Assembly (NCBI RefSeq): GCF_963924675.1
Contig: NC_089220.1
Coordinates: 111,306,697-111,370,696, forward strand
Length of the DNA stretch: 64,000 nt
DNA from: Phocoena phocoena
Taxonomy: Eukaryota > Chordata > Mammalia > Artiodactyla > Phocoenidae
Direction: 5' to 3'
In this document: positions 1 to 11,469 of the stretch, in pieces
Layout: every line of letters begins with the position of its first letter
Position numbering within the stretch: position 1 is the stretch's first letter
Notes under the pieces: generated by a model
What the model saw: only the letters and a program-made list of their open reading frames with translations
Database searches by the model: none
What the model was told of the DNA's origin: nothing
Position numbers and translations under genes: made by a program

Positions 1-284
1 AAATAATCATTTAAAGGAAAAAAAAAAAACCTGAAGGAGAAAAATCACCGAACCTCACATTTGTTTTGTTTACTTTTAAATGTGTTCTATTTCACAATAA
101 TACACTTAAAAAAATCTGAAATTCTGGCATCATCTGTTTTGCTTTCCTGGGGGAACAAATGCAGCAGAGAAAAGAAAGAAATGGAAGTCAGGAGTGTAGA
201 GTCTTTCCATATTAACAGCAGCCCCAAAAGTGGCTGAGAGGAGGCAAGAGGTCAAAGTTAAGATGCAAGGTTCCACGCATTGCT
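1..284. other. unassigned non-repetitive DNA
   Basis: AT-rich sequence with short A runs. I see no repeat family, exon or RNA gene in it. Confidence 0.4.
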
Positions 285-470
285 CTGAAGCCAACGACCT
301 GGCTTTGCACCCAGCACAGCTCCTCAGTACTTTGTGACCTTGAGCTAGTTCACTAGCTTTCTGAGCCTCACTTCCCTCATCTGCTAAAGTGGGAATAATC
401 CCATTCATTTGTAGTGTTTCTGTATAGATTAAATAAGAACAAATGAGTACCCATGTGCCAGACACCACAA
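285..470 (+). repeat. MIR SINE (sense)
   Basis: The stretch reads like the MIR core in sense orientation: a 'TGTGACCTTGAG' block, then a 'CTGAGCCTCACTTCCCTCATCTG' block, then 'GGGAATAATCCC' and 'AGATTAAAT'. These occur in the order expected of MIR, an ancient tRNA-derived SINE shared by mammals. It is strongly diverged and probably incomplete at both ends. Boundaries are approximate. Confidence 0.8.
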
Positions 471-1482
471 CAGTTAAAAACAAACAAAACACATACAAAA
501 GATACTACTTTCTCTCAATACTTAGCAAAGAGATGAAAATCTAGTGCCTTTCCTTTAAAAGCTCAGAGCAGAACAGGAGGCATCAAATTACCCAGCCCCC
601 ATCATACTGGGAAGCCAGGCTCCTAGCAGGCTGATTAATGAAGTCTTACTTCACCAGAAGCTCCTTTCATATTCATGCAAGACGCCTGCTTCTAGATGAA
701 AACTATCAGCCAATTAAGGCTCATCCCGGTCCTTGGGAGAGGGTGGGTCATGGCTGGATTTGTGATCTGACTTAACTGTGGGTTTCTCTCCCTAAAATAA
801 GCTCCCGGGCCTCTGAGTTCTGCCTTACTATCCTTCATCAGAGGCTCTGGCAGGGTCCCCCTTGCCCACTCAAAGGTGCTTGGCCCCCCAAACCAGGTGG
901 GGAGGGCCTGAAAGATCCAGATGGAATTCAAAGAGTACCAATAGGGGTCCTTCAAGAAACTCTGCTATTTCAGAAGGATGGATAGAAATCCCACCGTGAA
1001 AAGAAGCAAGAGCCTGCCGTTACCCAAACCGGGCCGCATCTCTGCCGAGACCGGAGCGTAACCAGCTCCCGGCGGCCAGGCCGTGCCTGGGGGGCTGACT
1101 GGCAGTTACAGATGTGTTCCTGCTCCCCAACCCCCAACACACCAGCCACAAATGAGAAGATAAATCTACTATTGTTAACGAACGCAATTTGGAAGCACCA
1201 ATCTTTTAAAGTGCGAGCCTCAAGGGGGTGATAAAAGACATCATGGGACGAAAAGGCAGAGGGTCAGCTGGTCTGGGGAGAGGCATAAGCTTGAGAGCAG
1301 AGAGTACTGGCCAGTTATAGTTTGTCACTCTTTTGTATCATGTCATTGGCTCATGAATTCTCATCTTAACCTCGCTGGGCCTCAGCTTGCTCCTCAGCAA
1401 GACGATTCGTAGGTGCTTCCGAATCAGACATTCTAAGTTGCTGGCTCAGGGGGGGCCACAAGTCCAGTGTAGGCTACCTGAG
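471..1482. other. unassigned intergenic or intronic DNA
   Basis: No repeat or exon recognised. The 1020-1090 part is locally GC-richer, with several CpGs. Short open frames here have no recognisable product. Confidence 0.35.
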
Positions 1483-1735
1483 CCTCTGCTCAAATGCCAC
1501 CGTGTCAGAGAAGCCTTCCTGGGTCACCTATCCCCTTTAACACAGCTTTATCTGTCTTCGTGGGACCTATCACACCAGCAGTCATGCCTTTGCTTAACTT
1601 ATTGATGGGCTCCCTCGACGGAATGGAAGCCCCACATGGGCAGCCCAGATAACGTCCTTGTCCTGTTCACTGCTGTATCCGGAATGTTCAGGAAAGGACC
1701 TGGCACAGGGCGGGCATTCAATCAATATGTGGAAA
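1483..1735 (+). repeat. L2 LINE 3' end (sense)
   Basis: The order of motifs matches the 3' end of L2: 'GCCTTCCTGGGTCACC' (from the 'CCTTCCCTGACCACC' block), an 'ATGGAAGCCCCACATGGGCAG' block, 'TTGTCCTGTTCACTGCTGTATCC', then 'GACCTGGCACAGGGCGGGCATTCAATCAATA'. L2 is an ancient LINE and this copy is far too decayed to code. Boundaries are approximate. Confidence 0.8.
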
Positions 1736-3329
1736 CGAATGACCCTCCACAGTATTTTCTATCTTCAGAAATCACCCTCACAACTCTGGCTACCATCAGG
1801 CACTAGCTGGCCAGCGCTGCTCATCATCAGGGACATCTATGGACATAATAAGCCTCCTGGGGCTGGCAAGCCATGTGCCCAATACGAGTCTGGTTTCCAG
1901 CACAGTGGGCACCTCAAACAGGGATTCAGACCTCGCTGGAGTCTAAGGCCACAGGTCAAGTTCAGAGGTGCCTTTTCACTCTCACATCTGACCTTCCTGG
2001 GTGTCTACTCCTGACAATGACCACACTGGCCACGGGATCTGAGGGAAGATTCCTGAGTGTCTACAGAGGCCAACTGTCTGCCCTGAACCAAGTCCCCCTC
2101 GCTTTTAAGAAGCCAGCATTCCATTTCTCCTCCCAGATTGGCTGCTCTACCTCACCCCACACAGCAGCCCCCGGAGGGCCCTACCCTAGAAGCCTCCCCA
2201 GACTCCCAGACCACACACACCTCAACGTACAGACACACCAGCTCTCTTAACCGAGGCTCACAAAGGCATGTCTGCAACGGAGTTGCAAACTGGATGGGGG
2301 CTCAGAGGAGAACCACTCATCATGGCAGCAGGCCAACCTCTGCAGAGGCTTCTTCAGGCCTCCCAGACAGCTGGGGAGCTTTACTCAAGTCCACGCCTGC
2401 CCACTCTCCCTGGGCCGCACCGGGGTATACCTGAATCTCCATGGGGAAAGGGAGACGTGCAGCAGTGCAAGGAACGCCCCGAGTGACTGCAATGGCCTGT
2501 TCCTGGCCCTCCATATGGAACAGGCCCCTGTGCCAGAACAGACAGATCCTTCCCACTGGCAGCCAGGCGGGAGGCTGGAGGCCACATGACATCATCACAG
2601 CGCCTTCCTGATGCACCCAGCTACAGGGGAGCTGTGCTGGGCTCTGCAAACCGTCAGTGCTGCCCTCCGGCAGGGGGGAATAAAGGGACACTGACTAATC
2701 CAAGGAGAGAGGGGCCACCACGCACACCTTAAGGAGGTGATCCCAGAATTAGTGCAGAGGAGAACACTGCTGCATGACCTAGAAATCCTGGGGACTTTAC
2801 ATCTTGACATCACCTGGGATGGACATAATTTGCTCCCCTTCCTCCAGTGAGTCAAGGAAGACTTCCTGGAGGAGACCTCTCAGGAGCTGTTTGGATGAAA
2901 GATAAAGGCCTGAGCGGGGCAGACCCAGAATTCTGTAGCCAGGAGGGGAGTTGAGAGGAAGGAGGGGCTGTTGGCACAGAGCATGCCTGGTAGAGAGCCT
3001 CTAACCCCCACCCCACGATGGGAAGGGAGGCCCTGGGGCAGGGGATGTCTGCAGCTTGGCTGACATAGCTCCAGCCCCACCTCAACAAGAAACTGGGGGC
3101 TCTGTCCCTTGCTTGGGACCCGTCCTGCCCTCGCCCACCTGCTTGAGCAGCTCCAAGTGAGGCCTCCTTCTGAGGCAGGCAAAGACAGCTCTCCCAAGAA
3201 GTATTCCCACCACACACAAGCTCAGACACTGAGCAAGGGCCTTCTTTAGCCGGGCTGGCTCCCCCTCATTCCAGCAGCTCAATCAAGCCCAGGCTGGTTA
3301 GAATCTACTAATCTTCAGGGGCTGTCCAC
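1736..3329. other. unassigned non-repetitive DNA
   Basis: No interspersed repeat is recognisable over about 1.6 kb of moderately GC-rich sequence. Several short open frames overlap on both strands at 2130-3230, but none has a recognisable domain. They look like chance frames in GC-rich DNA. An unrecognised exon cannot be excluded. Confidence 0.35.
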
Positions 3330-3450
3330 AACACATGCCTGGCATGAACCTTATTTCTTTCAGTCCTGACAACAGCCCCTGGGAAGCAGGTGTTAGTGTT
3401 AGTCACCATTTTACAGATGAGGCAACTGAGGCTTAAAAACGTAACCTACT
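3330..3450 (-). repeat. MIR SINE (antisense)
   Basis: The block 'CACCATTTTACAGATGAGGC' followed by 'AACTGAGGCTTA', with 'CCTGACAACAGCCCCTGGGAAG' upstream, is the reverse complement of the MIR 3' half. Copy is diverged and partial. Confidence 0.75.
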
Positions 3451-3924
3451 AGATATCCTCCACCCACAGGGCTCAGCAGTCCCTGGCACAGCCCAGTACA
3501 TCTGACTGCTTGGCCCTTTGGTCCCCTCCTTTTCACAAAATGCCCACTGGCCTCAGTCCCCTGGAGATCAAGGATGGGCCAAGTCCAGCCTTGCTCAATA
3601 AATCCCACTTAGCACTCAGCAGCCTCATGAGATACAAGTAAATGAAAACTCACAAGTGTGATGAGCAGGAATCTGGGCACGTGTGAAATGTGTGTGGCCA
3701 CGGCGGGTGGGGCTGGCGGGGCGACACAGTGAGCAGGCCAAGGACCGGGTCGCAGCACCTCAGCAGCTTAAATCCTGCATCCTTTCCAATCTCCTGTTTT
3801 CCTTGCTCCATTTTCCTCTCTCTTACATCCGCTTAGCTTACTTCTTCCTACCCGCTGTGAAGTTCTGCACCCCGCCTCAATGTGGCGGCTTCCAACTTTG
3901 CTTTAGAGAACCCCTTTAGAGCAT

Positions 3925-4045
3925 TCTAAAAATACACAGACTGGGCACCACCCTGGGAGACTGACTCGGGAGTTGGGTAGAGCCTGGGAATTTCTCAAAA
4001 TGCTCCCCTGGTGGTTCTGATACACAGCTGGGCTTGAAATCTGCC
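3925..4045. repeat. MER5-like hAT-Charlie fragment
   Basis: The text 'CCCCTGGTGGTTCTGATAC' followed by 'ACAGCTGGGCTTGAAATC' resembles the MER5A/MER5B terminal region (bats of 'CCCAGGTGATTCTGATGC'). These are short non-autonomous hAT-Charlie elements. Fragmentary and diverged, so family placement rests on motif order only. Confidence 0.6.
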
Positions 4046-4082
4046 TTACCAACCACACACCTTTCCTCCTGCCTATGTGCTG

Positions 4083-4107
4083 TTTATATATATATATATA
4101 TATATAT
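4083..4107. repeat. (TA)n microsatellite
   Basis: About 12 uninterrupted TA units. Likely polymorphic in length. Confidence 0.95.
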
Positions 4108-5121
4108 GCCTCCCCAGCTCCACCACAGAAACGGGCAGTAAGTACCAGCTTTCTGTAACCCGCTCCCCCATGTTCATATCCCTTGCCCCCAGCCCAGGAC
4201 ATAAGTAACTAGATTCAATGAACTCTACCTGCTACACGGATACTTACAGAGCGTTCCTAAAGCCCCGTGCATCATCCTGGAGGCTGTGCACACAACCCAT
4301 GTCAGTGAAAGTGAGCTCCCCTCACCCTCCCCTCCACAGCCACACCATTTGGGCCTGTTGGGGAGGCCAACGGCTCAGGGGAAAGCTGGTTACATTACGT
4401 GGGACGGGTCTCTCCTCATGATGCACGCCCCTGAAGAAATCTACAATTAATCCCTTTAAATTTACTATAAGGGCTGTGCTTCCCCGCAGCCCCCACTCAC
4501 TCAGGAATCTCTCTCATTCACTCACGCCTTCTGCAAGAGGCGGCAGAATCCACCGATCCAGACCTTCTGGGCACTTCTGACTGCAGAGTCCTGGCACAAC
4601 CTTGCTGATGGTGCCCCACAAAAACACACAGGAACACCGGCAGGCTTCTCTCCTCCAGGTTTCCCTCTGGCCCACACAGATCCTGCCTTTGACTTATTTC
4701 CAGCCTGAGGGATAAGCAGGAGAAAGCCTCCTCCCCCCCACTTCAATGACCAGCTGAAGTCTATGGCTGATGGAATCCTCTCATCTCAGGTGCTTCTGGG
4801 CTATTCCAAGCATCTTCAGGAGCAGCCCAGGAGTTGGCTTTACTGGACCCCAAGGGACAACCTGAGGGAACTTAGGAGGGTCTGTGCACACAGCCTGACC
4901 AGGCAGCACCCAACTGACATGGGGCAACAGACGCTTGATTTGCTGGGGAGCTCAGGCAGACCACTGGATCTTCCCTGCTTATCAAAGAAGGGCTAAGAAT
5001 GCTCTCCACTCCTACCCATTAACACCAGGGCGAGGAAGATCTTAATAAGGAAACGGCACTTAATAAGACACAGGCATTTCTTGTATGCCGTGAACTTTCG
5101 TAACCAAATTAAAAATAAAAT
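4108..5121. other. unassigned non-repetitive DNA
   Basis: No repeat recognised in about 1 kb. Short open frames are present on both strands (for example 4522-4746 minus, 4763-4996 plus) without a recognisable product. Confidence 0.35.
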
Positions 5122-5199
5122 AAGCAACTGACTGGCTCAATATTAAAGAAACAAACAACCCAATCCAAAAATGGGCAGAAGACCTAAATAGACATACAG

Positions 5200-5644
5200 A
5201 TGGCCAAGAAGCACATGAAAAGATGCTCAACATCACTAATTATTAGAGAATTGCAAATCAAAACTACAATGAGGTATCACCTAACACCAGTTAGAATGGG
5301 CATCATCAGAAAATCTACAAACAACAAATGCTGGAGAGAGTGTGGAGAAAAGGGAACACTCTTCCACTGTTGGTGGGAATGTAAACTGACACGGCCACTA
5401 TGGAGAACAGTATGGAGGTTCCTTAAAAAACTAAAATCAGAATTACCATATGACCCAGCAACCTCACTATTGGGCATATACCCAGAGAAAACCATAATTC
5501 AAAAAGACACATGCACCCCAATGTTCACTGTAGCACTATTTACAAGAGCCAGGTCACAGAAGCAACCTAAATGCCCAACGACAGACAAATGGATAAAGAA
5601 GATGTGGTATGCATATATATATACATACATACATATATATATAT

Positions 5645-5679
<35 letters not shown>

Positions 5680-5817
5680 GGAATATTACTCAGCCATAAA
5701 AAGGAACGAAACTGGGTCATTTGTAGAGATGTGGATGGATCTAGAGACTGTCATACAGAGCAAAGTCAGAAAGAGAAAAACAAATATCATATATTAACGC
5801 ATATATGTGGAACCTAG
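5200..5817 (+). pseudogene. L1 ORF2 C-terminal fragment
   Basis: An open frame of 205 codons covering the C-terminal part of the L1 ORF2 protein (endonuclease/reverse transcriptase). The cysteine-rich zinc-knuckle-like segment '[18 protein letters not shown]' is visible near residues 44-61, with the CCHC spacing kept. The downstream part of the frame reads through an expanded CA microsatellite that adds a run of threonine and histidine codons. It has no endonuclease or reverse-transcriptase catalytic region, so it is a dead retrotransposon tail rather than a gene. The first Met is internal to the original ORF and has no meaning as a start. Confidence 0.9.
5614..5678. repeat. compound (AT)n-(CA)n microsatellite inside L1
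   Basis: AT-rich alternating tract followed by about 16 CA units. It occupies the spot where other L1 copies in the window carry a short 'GTGGTACATATATACAATGG'-like segment, so it grew from the L1 sequence itself. Confidence 0.95.
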
Positions 5818-5903
5818 AGAAATGGTACCGACAAACCAGTTTGCAGGGCAGAAACAGAGACACAGATGTAGAGAACAAACGTATGGACTCCAAGCGGGGG
5901 AAG

Positions 5904-5928
5904 TGGCGGTGGTGGTGGTGGTGGTGGG
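5904..5928. repeat. (GGT)n trinucleotide repeat inside L1 3' UTR
   Basis: About eight GGT units after AAGTGGC. The matching place in the L1 tail at 33950-33975 also has a GGT/GGGGT-rich stretch, so this is a G-rich feature of the L1 3' UTR that has expanded. Confidence 0.9.
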
Positions 5929-6040
5929 AGACTGGGATTGACATATATACACTAATATGTATAAAATAGATAACTAATAAGGACCTGCTGTATAAAAAAT
6001 AAGTAAAATAAAATTCAAAAAAAAAAAAGCAACTGACTGG

Positions 6041-6459
6041 ACGAGTGGTCTCCTAAGTAGATCATCCCCAGACAATCCACAGGGCTGCAGGAAGTAAACC
6101 CTCGGACTTTTAATATTTTTTAACTTAACCTCTTAAATTTTAATTTTTTGGTGGTTTTACAATGTACATATTTATAGGCAATGTATGTGAATAATTCCTA
6201 ACTAAAGGGAGACACACCGGGGCCAGGGCTCAGGTTCAAATTTTTTACCGACACGGGATATAAAACCCAGAAAAATGTGAAGACCACTAGGCTGAGAAGG
6301 TGTGAATCAGCCACCCAGAGGCAGGAGCTCACACTGACCCTGGGAAAGCTGAGGACACCAAACCATAGTGGTGTTTCGGATGCTTTGTTTCAGTGGCTTC
6401 GTGCTTGGCTCACCAGACCGTGGGTGATGAAAATGACAAGAACGTACAAGGACCATGGC
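6041..6459. other. unassigned DNA
   Basis: No recognisable repeat or exon; AT-rich at 6110-6200. Confidence 0.35.
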
Positions 6460-7700
6460 TCCTTCACTCAACCAATACTTCTACAATGCCTGGCACGTGC
6501 CAAGTGCACTGCTGAGCCCAAAGAGGTCCCATCAATCATGCAGCCTACCGGCTACATGGGGACAGAGATGCCATTTCAAACACACGCAGGAATGTCTAAT
6601 TACAAACTGAAGCTCTTTGAAGGGAATTTCTATAAGAGTTTTAGAACAAAAGAAGACCTAGAGCTGAGGAGGGATATCGGATGAAGGAGATCATAAAGAT
6701 GATTAGATGCTAGGGAAGTAATGGTGGCAGTTCCAGAGTGGAGTAGATTTGAGAGTGTAAACGGTAGTGAGGCCAGCACAGTGGGAAAGGGGGGGTGAGG
6801 GAAAAGATGAGAGTAAGAGGCAGACCACGCAGGACTCTTGTTGGTCTTATTAAGGCTTTTGGGCTTTATCCTAAGGACAATGGTGTATTTTAAGTACAGG
6901 GTGACACGATTACACTTGCATTTTGGTAAGGTCATTCTAACAAGTCTGAAGCATGGCTTCAAGGGGGCTTTGTGCAGGGGAAATCGGCTGGATGATATTT
7001 GCAACTGACAGGATTTGTGATGGAAAGATCACAGGTGTGCATGTGGGGAGGATGGAGGAGGTTGCAGAGGCCATGGGTTCCCACTGGACATGCTGAATGT
7101 GGGGTGCTCTGGGGACACTCGGGGGGAGACACTAGGTGCGTCCTGAGCTCAGTCAAGTTAACAGTAAACGTCAGACCCCAGGCACCACAAAGTACCTGCA
7201 GCTGTCAGTGAGGAAGAACAAGATTTTGTGGGGAGGGAATACAGAACAAGAGAGAGCTCAGGGCCTGGGCTTGACTAAGTCCGATACTTCACGGCTGCAG
7301 AGAGGAGGGCCAAAGAACCGCGGAAACTGAGGAGTGACCACAGCCGCAGGGGAAATACTGGAGAAAGGGGGAGGTAATGGGGAACGTATCTCATGAAGGT
7401 CAAGGGTGGGGATACAGTACTGCTGCTGAGGAGTCATGTAGAAGACAGTGATGGCTGCTGGGATCTGGGGAGCTGTTTAGGAAGCTGCGGAGGCTGAGGT
7501 GTGAGAGAAGTGAGGGAAGGGAGAAGGTGGTTAGACAATTCAGGAAGTTTGAATGTAAAAGGGGAGAGATGACCAGTTGCTACAGTGAGATAGGAGATCA
7601 AGGGACATTTCCTGTCTGCTTTAAGATGGGAGAAACACCCCAAGCTTGAGAAGGATCCAAAGGAGAGTAGCTAGGTGCCCAGGAGGAAAAAGGTAACTGA
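6460..7700 (-). repeat. L2 LINE, antisense, diverged
   Basis: The sequence reads like the reverse complement of the L2 3' half. At 6465-6510 'ACTCAACCAATACTTCTACA' and 'TGCCTGGCACGTGCCAAGTGC' match the inverted L2 terminus. At 6830-6960 'AGGCTTTTGGGCTTTATCCTAAG' and 'GTGACACGATTACACTTGCATTTT' match the inverted end of the L2 ORF2 region. The part after about 7050 is weaker and could be unrelated. No coding capacity remains. Confidence 0.6.
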
Positions 7701-8187
7701 AAGGCAGGCACAGGTAAGACCCAAAGGACAGCTGAGCTGGGTACAGGTTTGGTCTAGGAATTTCTTAGGAAACCAGGAAGTTTCCATTTTCTCTGTGAGG
7801 GGAAGGTCATTGGCTGGGAGGGAGGGGGTGGAGGGTTGGTGGGCAGTTTGAGGAGTAGAGTCTGAATTACTCGCTTTAGGTAGTGACCAGGTGTTGCCCA
7901 GGAAAAGGGAGAGTCATGTTATTATCCTCAGCAGAAACTACCTATTTAGAATCCAGTGCTGGGGCTGTTCCGTGATGTTTAGATGCTAGAGCTACACTCA
8001 TTAGATGGAGAAACAACACATTTGCTGTTGAATTGCTTGTGGGGAAAAACAACTGGCAAGTTTGAATCTCTAGCTTCTAACCTCTTTCCCCACTGAAACA
8101 AATGTTACTTTTTGATGTAATGTGTCTGTTGATAATGTAAACTTTTTTTTTTAAGTGAATGCCAACTGTGGTGTCTAGGAACAGACC
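7701..8187. other. unassigned DNA
   Basis: No repeat or exon recognised; purine-rich at 7780-7860. Confidence 0.35.
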
Positions 8188-8290
8188 ATAATAACAATGA
8201 CATCTAATGTTTATCGAGCCCGTACTTTGTGCCAGACTGTGTGGTAGGCACTATTACATTGTCATTTTACAAAGACAAAGGGGGGGGGCA
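8188..8290 (-). repeat. MIR SINE (antisense, fragment)
   Basis: 'TAATGTTTATCGAGCCCGTACTTTGTGCCAGACTGTG' followed by 'CATTGTCATTTTACAAAGAC' matches the inverted MIR. Diverged and followed by a short G run. Confidence 0.75.
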
Positions 8291-8824
8291 GTGAGGGTAG
8301 AGAGAAGGGGGTGGAGGAACATGCTTGGCGGAGGGCTGCTGGCACAACCAGGAGACTTGGAAGGCATCCATCCAGGCAGGAATTTAGGATAATGATTCCA
8401 TAATTCCATAATGCTGTGAGAAGGTCTGGGTTGGGAAAGGGCTAGGAGAGCAGCTTGAGAACATAGGACCCAAGATGAGATGGCTTCAAAGCAGGAGGAA
8501 TCACTACTGACCCTCGGCGGAGAGATTTCACAAAGCTGCAAATGGCATTCCCGCATTCCTCCAAATCAAACCACAAAACATTTGAGTGTGAAGGAACGAG
8601 CATTAATATTCATCTTTTAATGTCTTTCCAACATTAACAAGTAATGAAATCAATTTATGGGTCAAAGCCAGCATTTTTTTTTTAATGAATATAAAAGTGT
8701 TTTATTCCCAGTAAGGGAGCGTACTGTCAGTTTTTCAGATAACCTGTGTATGTATCAATAAATACATACTGGGTAGTGTTTTAAAACATATTTCTTAGTA
8801 TAGGAACAAAAAGTTTGAAAGTCA
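8291..8824. other. unassigned DNA
   Basis: No repeat or exon recognised. Confidence 0.35.
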
Positions 8825-8950
8825 CTGATCTCACTCAACACTCCCATTTTAGAGTGGAGAAAACAGAGGCCCAAAGAGGCCAAACAACTGTCCAAGTTAG
8901 TTAATAGCAAGGCTGGGAAGAGCACCCAAGTCTCTAATAGCTCTCTGGTA
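8825..8950 (-). repeat. MIR SINE (antisense)
   Basis: 'CCCATTTTAGAGTGGAGAAAACAGAGGCCCAAAGAGGCC' then 'AACAACTGTCCAAGTTAG' and 'TAGCAAGGCTGGGAAGAGCACCCAAGTCTC' form the inverted MIR core in order. Confidence 0.8.
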
Positions 8951-10610
8951 ATTTCCTCACCAAACCAGAATCTCCAAACGCAAATCCCTCTGGGAAAGAT
9001 AACCCAGACTTTAATCCACATTAGAGTAAGTGATCGTGGGGTTAAGTAAACTCATCTTTTAGATCTGCCACCTGGAGCAAGTTTTGGTAAAAGGCGGCAA
9101 CAGATGTGTGCACCAGGGCATCTGTGAAGCTGAAACAAAATAAATTTGAGTGAAAACACAGGGGTTTCAGGGTGTGGCCCAGGAGGCACTCGATGGGGCC
9201 CAGTGCGAGTGAACAAAGACATCTTATCTTGTTTTATAGGCTTCGTGTTAACAAATGTCATCAGGACAACTGGTTCTACTATGCAGGGAGGCTGCTTCCA
9301 CGTCTGGGAAGGGGGCCCAGGCCAACGGCAGCTTTGTTCATCTAGCTTCAACCCATTTTATTAAATGAGAAGTTCGGAATAACAGATGCCTTCACAAGTC
9401 TCCATCCCTGCCAGACTCCATCTCTTTAATGAAAACATCATTGTTGGGTATTTATCATTTGTCATATAATTATATTACAATGTAATATAAGATTCAGACT
9501 CAGGTCACTATTTCTCTACTTTGCTTGTGGGAGGAAGGAAGTGGTGATGGGGGACTGGGAGAGGGTACTTCCTAGGAGACTAGAGCACTAGCTAGAGGTG
9601 GTGGACAGGTCAAAATGTGTGTGTTGCCTGGGAGGGCATGGTAGCGAACATCTGTAAGGGAGTACCCCCTCTGGACACCAGAGTAATGAGCCTCCTCTTC
9701 ACCAAGTCCTAATTCAGGCTCAACAACTCAGCCAAGCTCATTCGACCAGGGCTCATGACCACTCAGCAACAAGCTCTCTGCTCCTTTCCTAAGTGATACA
9801 CCAGAGTAGAGGGCAGGCACCGTGGTTAACGAGACATCTGATGAGCATCCATACACAATCTCCATAAAAGATCCCCAACAGCCCTGAGGTTTTTTATTTC
9901 AATGTGGTAAAATTAATATAAAATGAAGCGCTAGACGACCAGCCCCCAAAGCTCAATCAAGGTGCCTGTATTACCTTGAGAGGCTGGTGGTGCAGCAGCG
10001 GCCCAGAGAGGGAACTAGGTCTGCAGTTTGCTGTCCTTAAAGTACAGGCCACAGTTATGGGGACTGGGATTCACCCTCCTGGATTTATCGCCTCCTCCCG
10101 TGGCCTGGCCAATTTTCTATCCATTCCTTCTGCTTATTAGCTCAGGCACAAGAGGCTAGAGAGGTAGAAAGAAGGGCTCTGGAACTCAAAGCCACTTTGC
10201 CGCTAGTACGTTCCCCAGGCAACATGCACGGTGGAAGAGCAGCAGGCCCAAACGAGAGATTCTAGGATTATCTGTGCTTTCCAGTGATCTGTGCTCTGAA
10301 GTTCTGATGTCAGCCACCAGGTACACAGCTGCTGCACCTTCCAGACCTCAAAGCTCAAACCGTTGCAGTTCAAAGCTCCTTTTCTCTAGCTCTGAGAAGA
10401 CATCTAAAACTTAAGGGTAACCATTTAACTACAAGGTATGCAAAAACCTTTTGAAATAGCCTGAATATGCAAGATGAAGAATTTCAGTTGGTTACACAGA
10501 ATAACTTCTGGATAGAAGGGATGCTCAATTTTACACCAGCAACAAGTACGATTTCTCTTCTTATGGATGTTCATGGATTGAGGCTGATTTCCACCAGACA
10601 TCAACTAGAT
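8951..10610. other. unassigned non-repetitive DNA
   Basis: About 1.65 kb with no transposon that I recognise. This may be conserved or simply old sequence. Short open frames (9052-9351 minus, 9146-9364 plus) lie on opposite strands of the same DNA and carry no recognisable domain. Confidence 0.35.
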
Positions 10611-10620
10611 AAAAGGCACA

Positions 10621-10837
10621 GGGCTTCCCTGGTGGCGCAGTGGTTGAAAGTCCGCCTGCCGATGCAGGGGACACGGGTTCGTGCCCCGGTCCGGGAAGAT
10701 CCCACATGCCGCGGAGCGGCTGGGCCCATGAGCCATGGCCGCTGAGCCTGCGCGTCCGGAGCCTGTGCTCCGCAACGGGAGAGGCCACAACAGTGAGAGG
10801 CCCGTGTACCACAAAAACAAAAACAAAAACAAACAAA
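10621..10837 (+). mobile_element. CHR-type tRNA-derived SINE
   Basis: A near-complete young copy. It has an RNA polymerase III A-box-like segment just after the start (TGGCGCAGTGGTTGAAAG), a B-box-like GGTTCGTGCCC, and a tail of CAAAAA units. It is flanked by a perfect 10-bp TSD, AAAAGGCACA, at 10611-10620 and 10838-10847. CHR SINEs are known from cetaceans, hippos and ruminants and move with L1 machinery. This copy is the best internal reference for the other copies in the window. Confidence 0.95.
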
Positions 10838-10977
10838 AAAAGGCACATGTCAAAGGACTTGGAAAGACCCCTAAGGTACCACCCAGAAGAAAGTCTTCTT
10901 ACACACTTAATAAAAAATTTAATAATTAAAAAAATTTAAAAACTGAGATCCCAAGGTCTTTCTCCACAATCTATTAA

Positions 10978-11330
10978 ACTAGGGATTACCGAACGTTTTC
11001 TGTAAGGGGCAAGATAGTAAACTTTACCTAAAGGCAAAACTGAAAATACTACATAGGCACTTTTATAATGAAAGAAAACAAATTTCCACAATTCTTTTAT
11101 TGATAAAATTCAAAACATATAATGAGCACAATTTTTTTCCTAATAAAGGTCCAAGGAGACAAGTATAATTCCTTGCAGGGTGGAAAGGGAGACAACATTT
11201 CCCTTAACTGGGATTCAGTGTTCCACATCATCAAACTGATTGCAGTGTTTACATGTACAAATCATTCTTAGCTCGTGATACAAAAACAGGCAGTTCACCC
11301 AAAATTTGGCAATGCCTGTGCTAAACCAAT
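10978..11330 (+). repeat. hAT-Charlie non-autonomous DNA transposon (MER1/MER3-like)
   Basis: It opens with 'TTTTCTGTAAGGGGCAAGATAGTAAACTTT', then 'CATTCTTAGCTCGTGATAC', and ends with 'ACAAAAACAGGCAGTTCACCC' and 'AATTTGGCAATGCCTGTG'. This resembles the well-known 'TTTTTCTGTAAAGGGCCAGATAGTAAA' hAT element. The terminal inverted repeats are decayed. I am confident of the hAT class and less sure of the subfamily. Confidence 0.7.
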
Positions 11331-11410
11331 GTCCAGGGGTGGAGCCAGGAATCTGCATTCTACATGCACCGGGATGATTCTGGTGATGGGCCACGTTTGG
11401 GACCCAACAC
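11331..11410. repeat. MER5-like hAT-Charlie fragment
   Basis: 'GGAATCTGCATTCTACATGCACC' followed by 'GGGATGATTCTGGTGATGGGCCACG' resembles the MER5A/B end. It is directly adjacent to the hAT element before it. Confidence 0.6.
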
Positions 11411-11469
11411 ACTATACAATTTTCAAAGTCCTTACTGTCTAACTAAGGACCTCCGGTTTTACAGTGGGA

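Larger units (their letters stand above)
5136..6026 (+). mobile_element. 5'-truncated L1, 3' end of ORF2 plus 3' UTR
   Basis: About 890 bp of the L1 3' end in sense orientation, ending in an A-rich tail. It is bounded by a perfect 14-bp target-site duplication, AAGCAACTGACTGG, at 5122-5135 and 6027-6040, which proves insertion by target-primed reverse transcription. The insert starts inside ORF2, the usual 5' truncation. It carries two expanded simple repeats: an AT/CA tract at 5614-5678 and a GGT tract at 5904-5927. Confidence 0.93.

Noticed and set aside
130..498. A 122-codon frame on the minus strand as a possible membrane protein
   Set aside because: It overlaps a MIR element for about half of its length; hydrophobic residues come from T-rich antisense DNA.
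5741..5944. A small His-rich protein (six histidines) on the minus strand
   Set aside because: The histidines come from the GGT microsatellite in an L1 3' UTR.
10621..10837. A tRNA gene, from the A- and B-box-like motifs
   Set aside because: The same unit occurs many times with poly(A) and target-site duplications, so it is a tRNA-derived SINE; no cloverleaf with an anticodon arm is preserved.
10561..10939. SINE-derived open frames around 80-100 codons, repeated at 27133-27509, 36377-36741, 38840-39303 and 47929-48276
   Set aside because: They are the same SINE read in different frames. Similarity between them comes from the transposon, not from a protein family.
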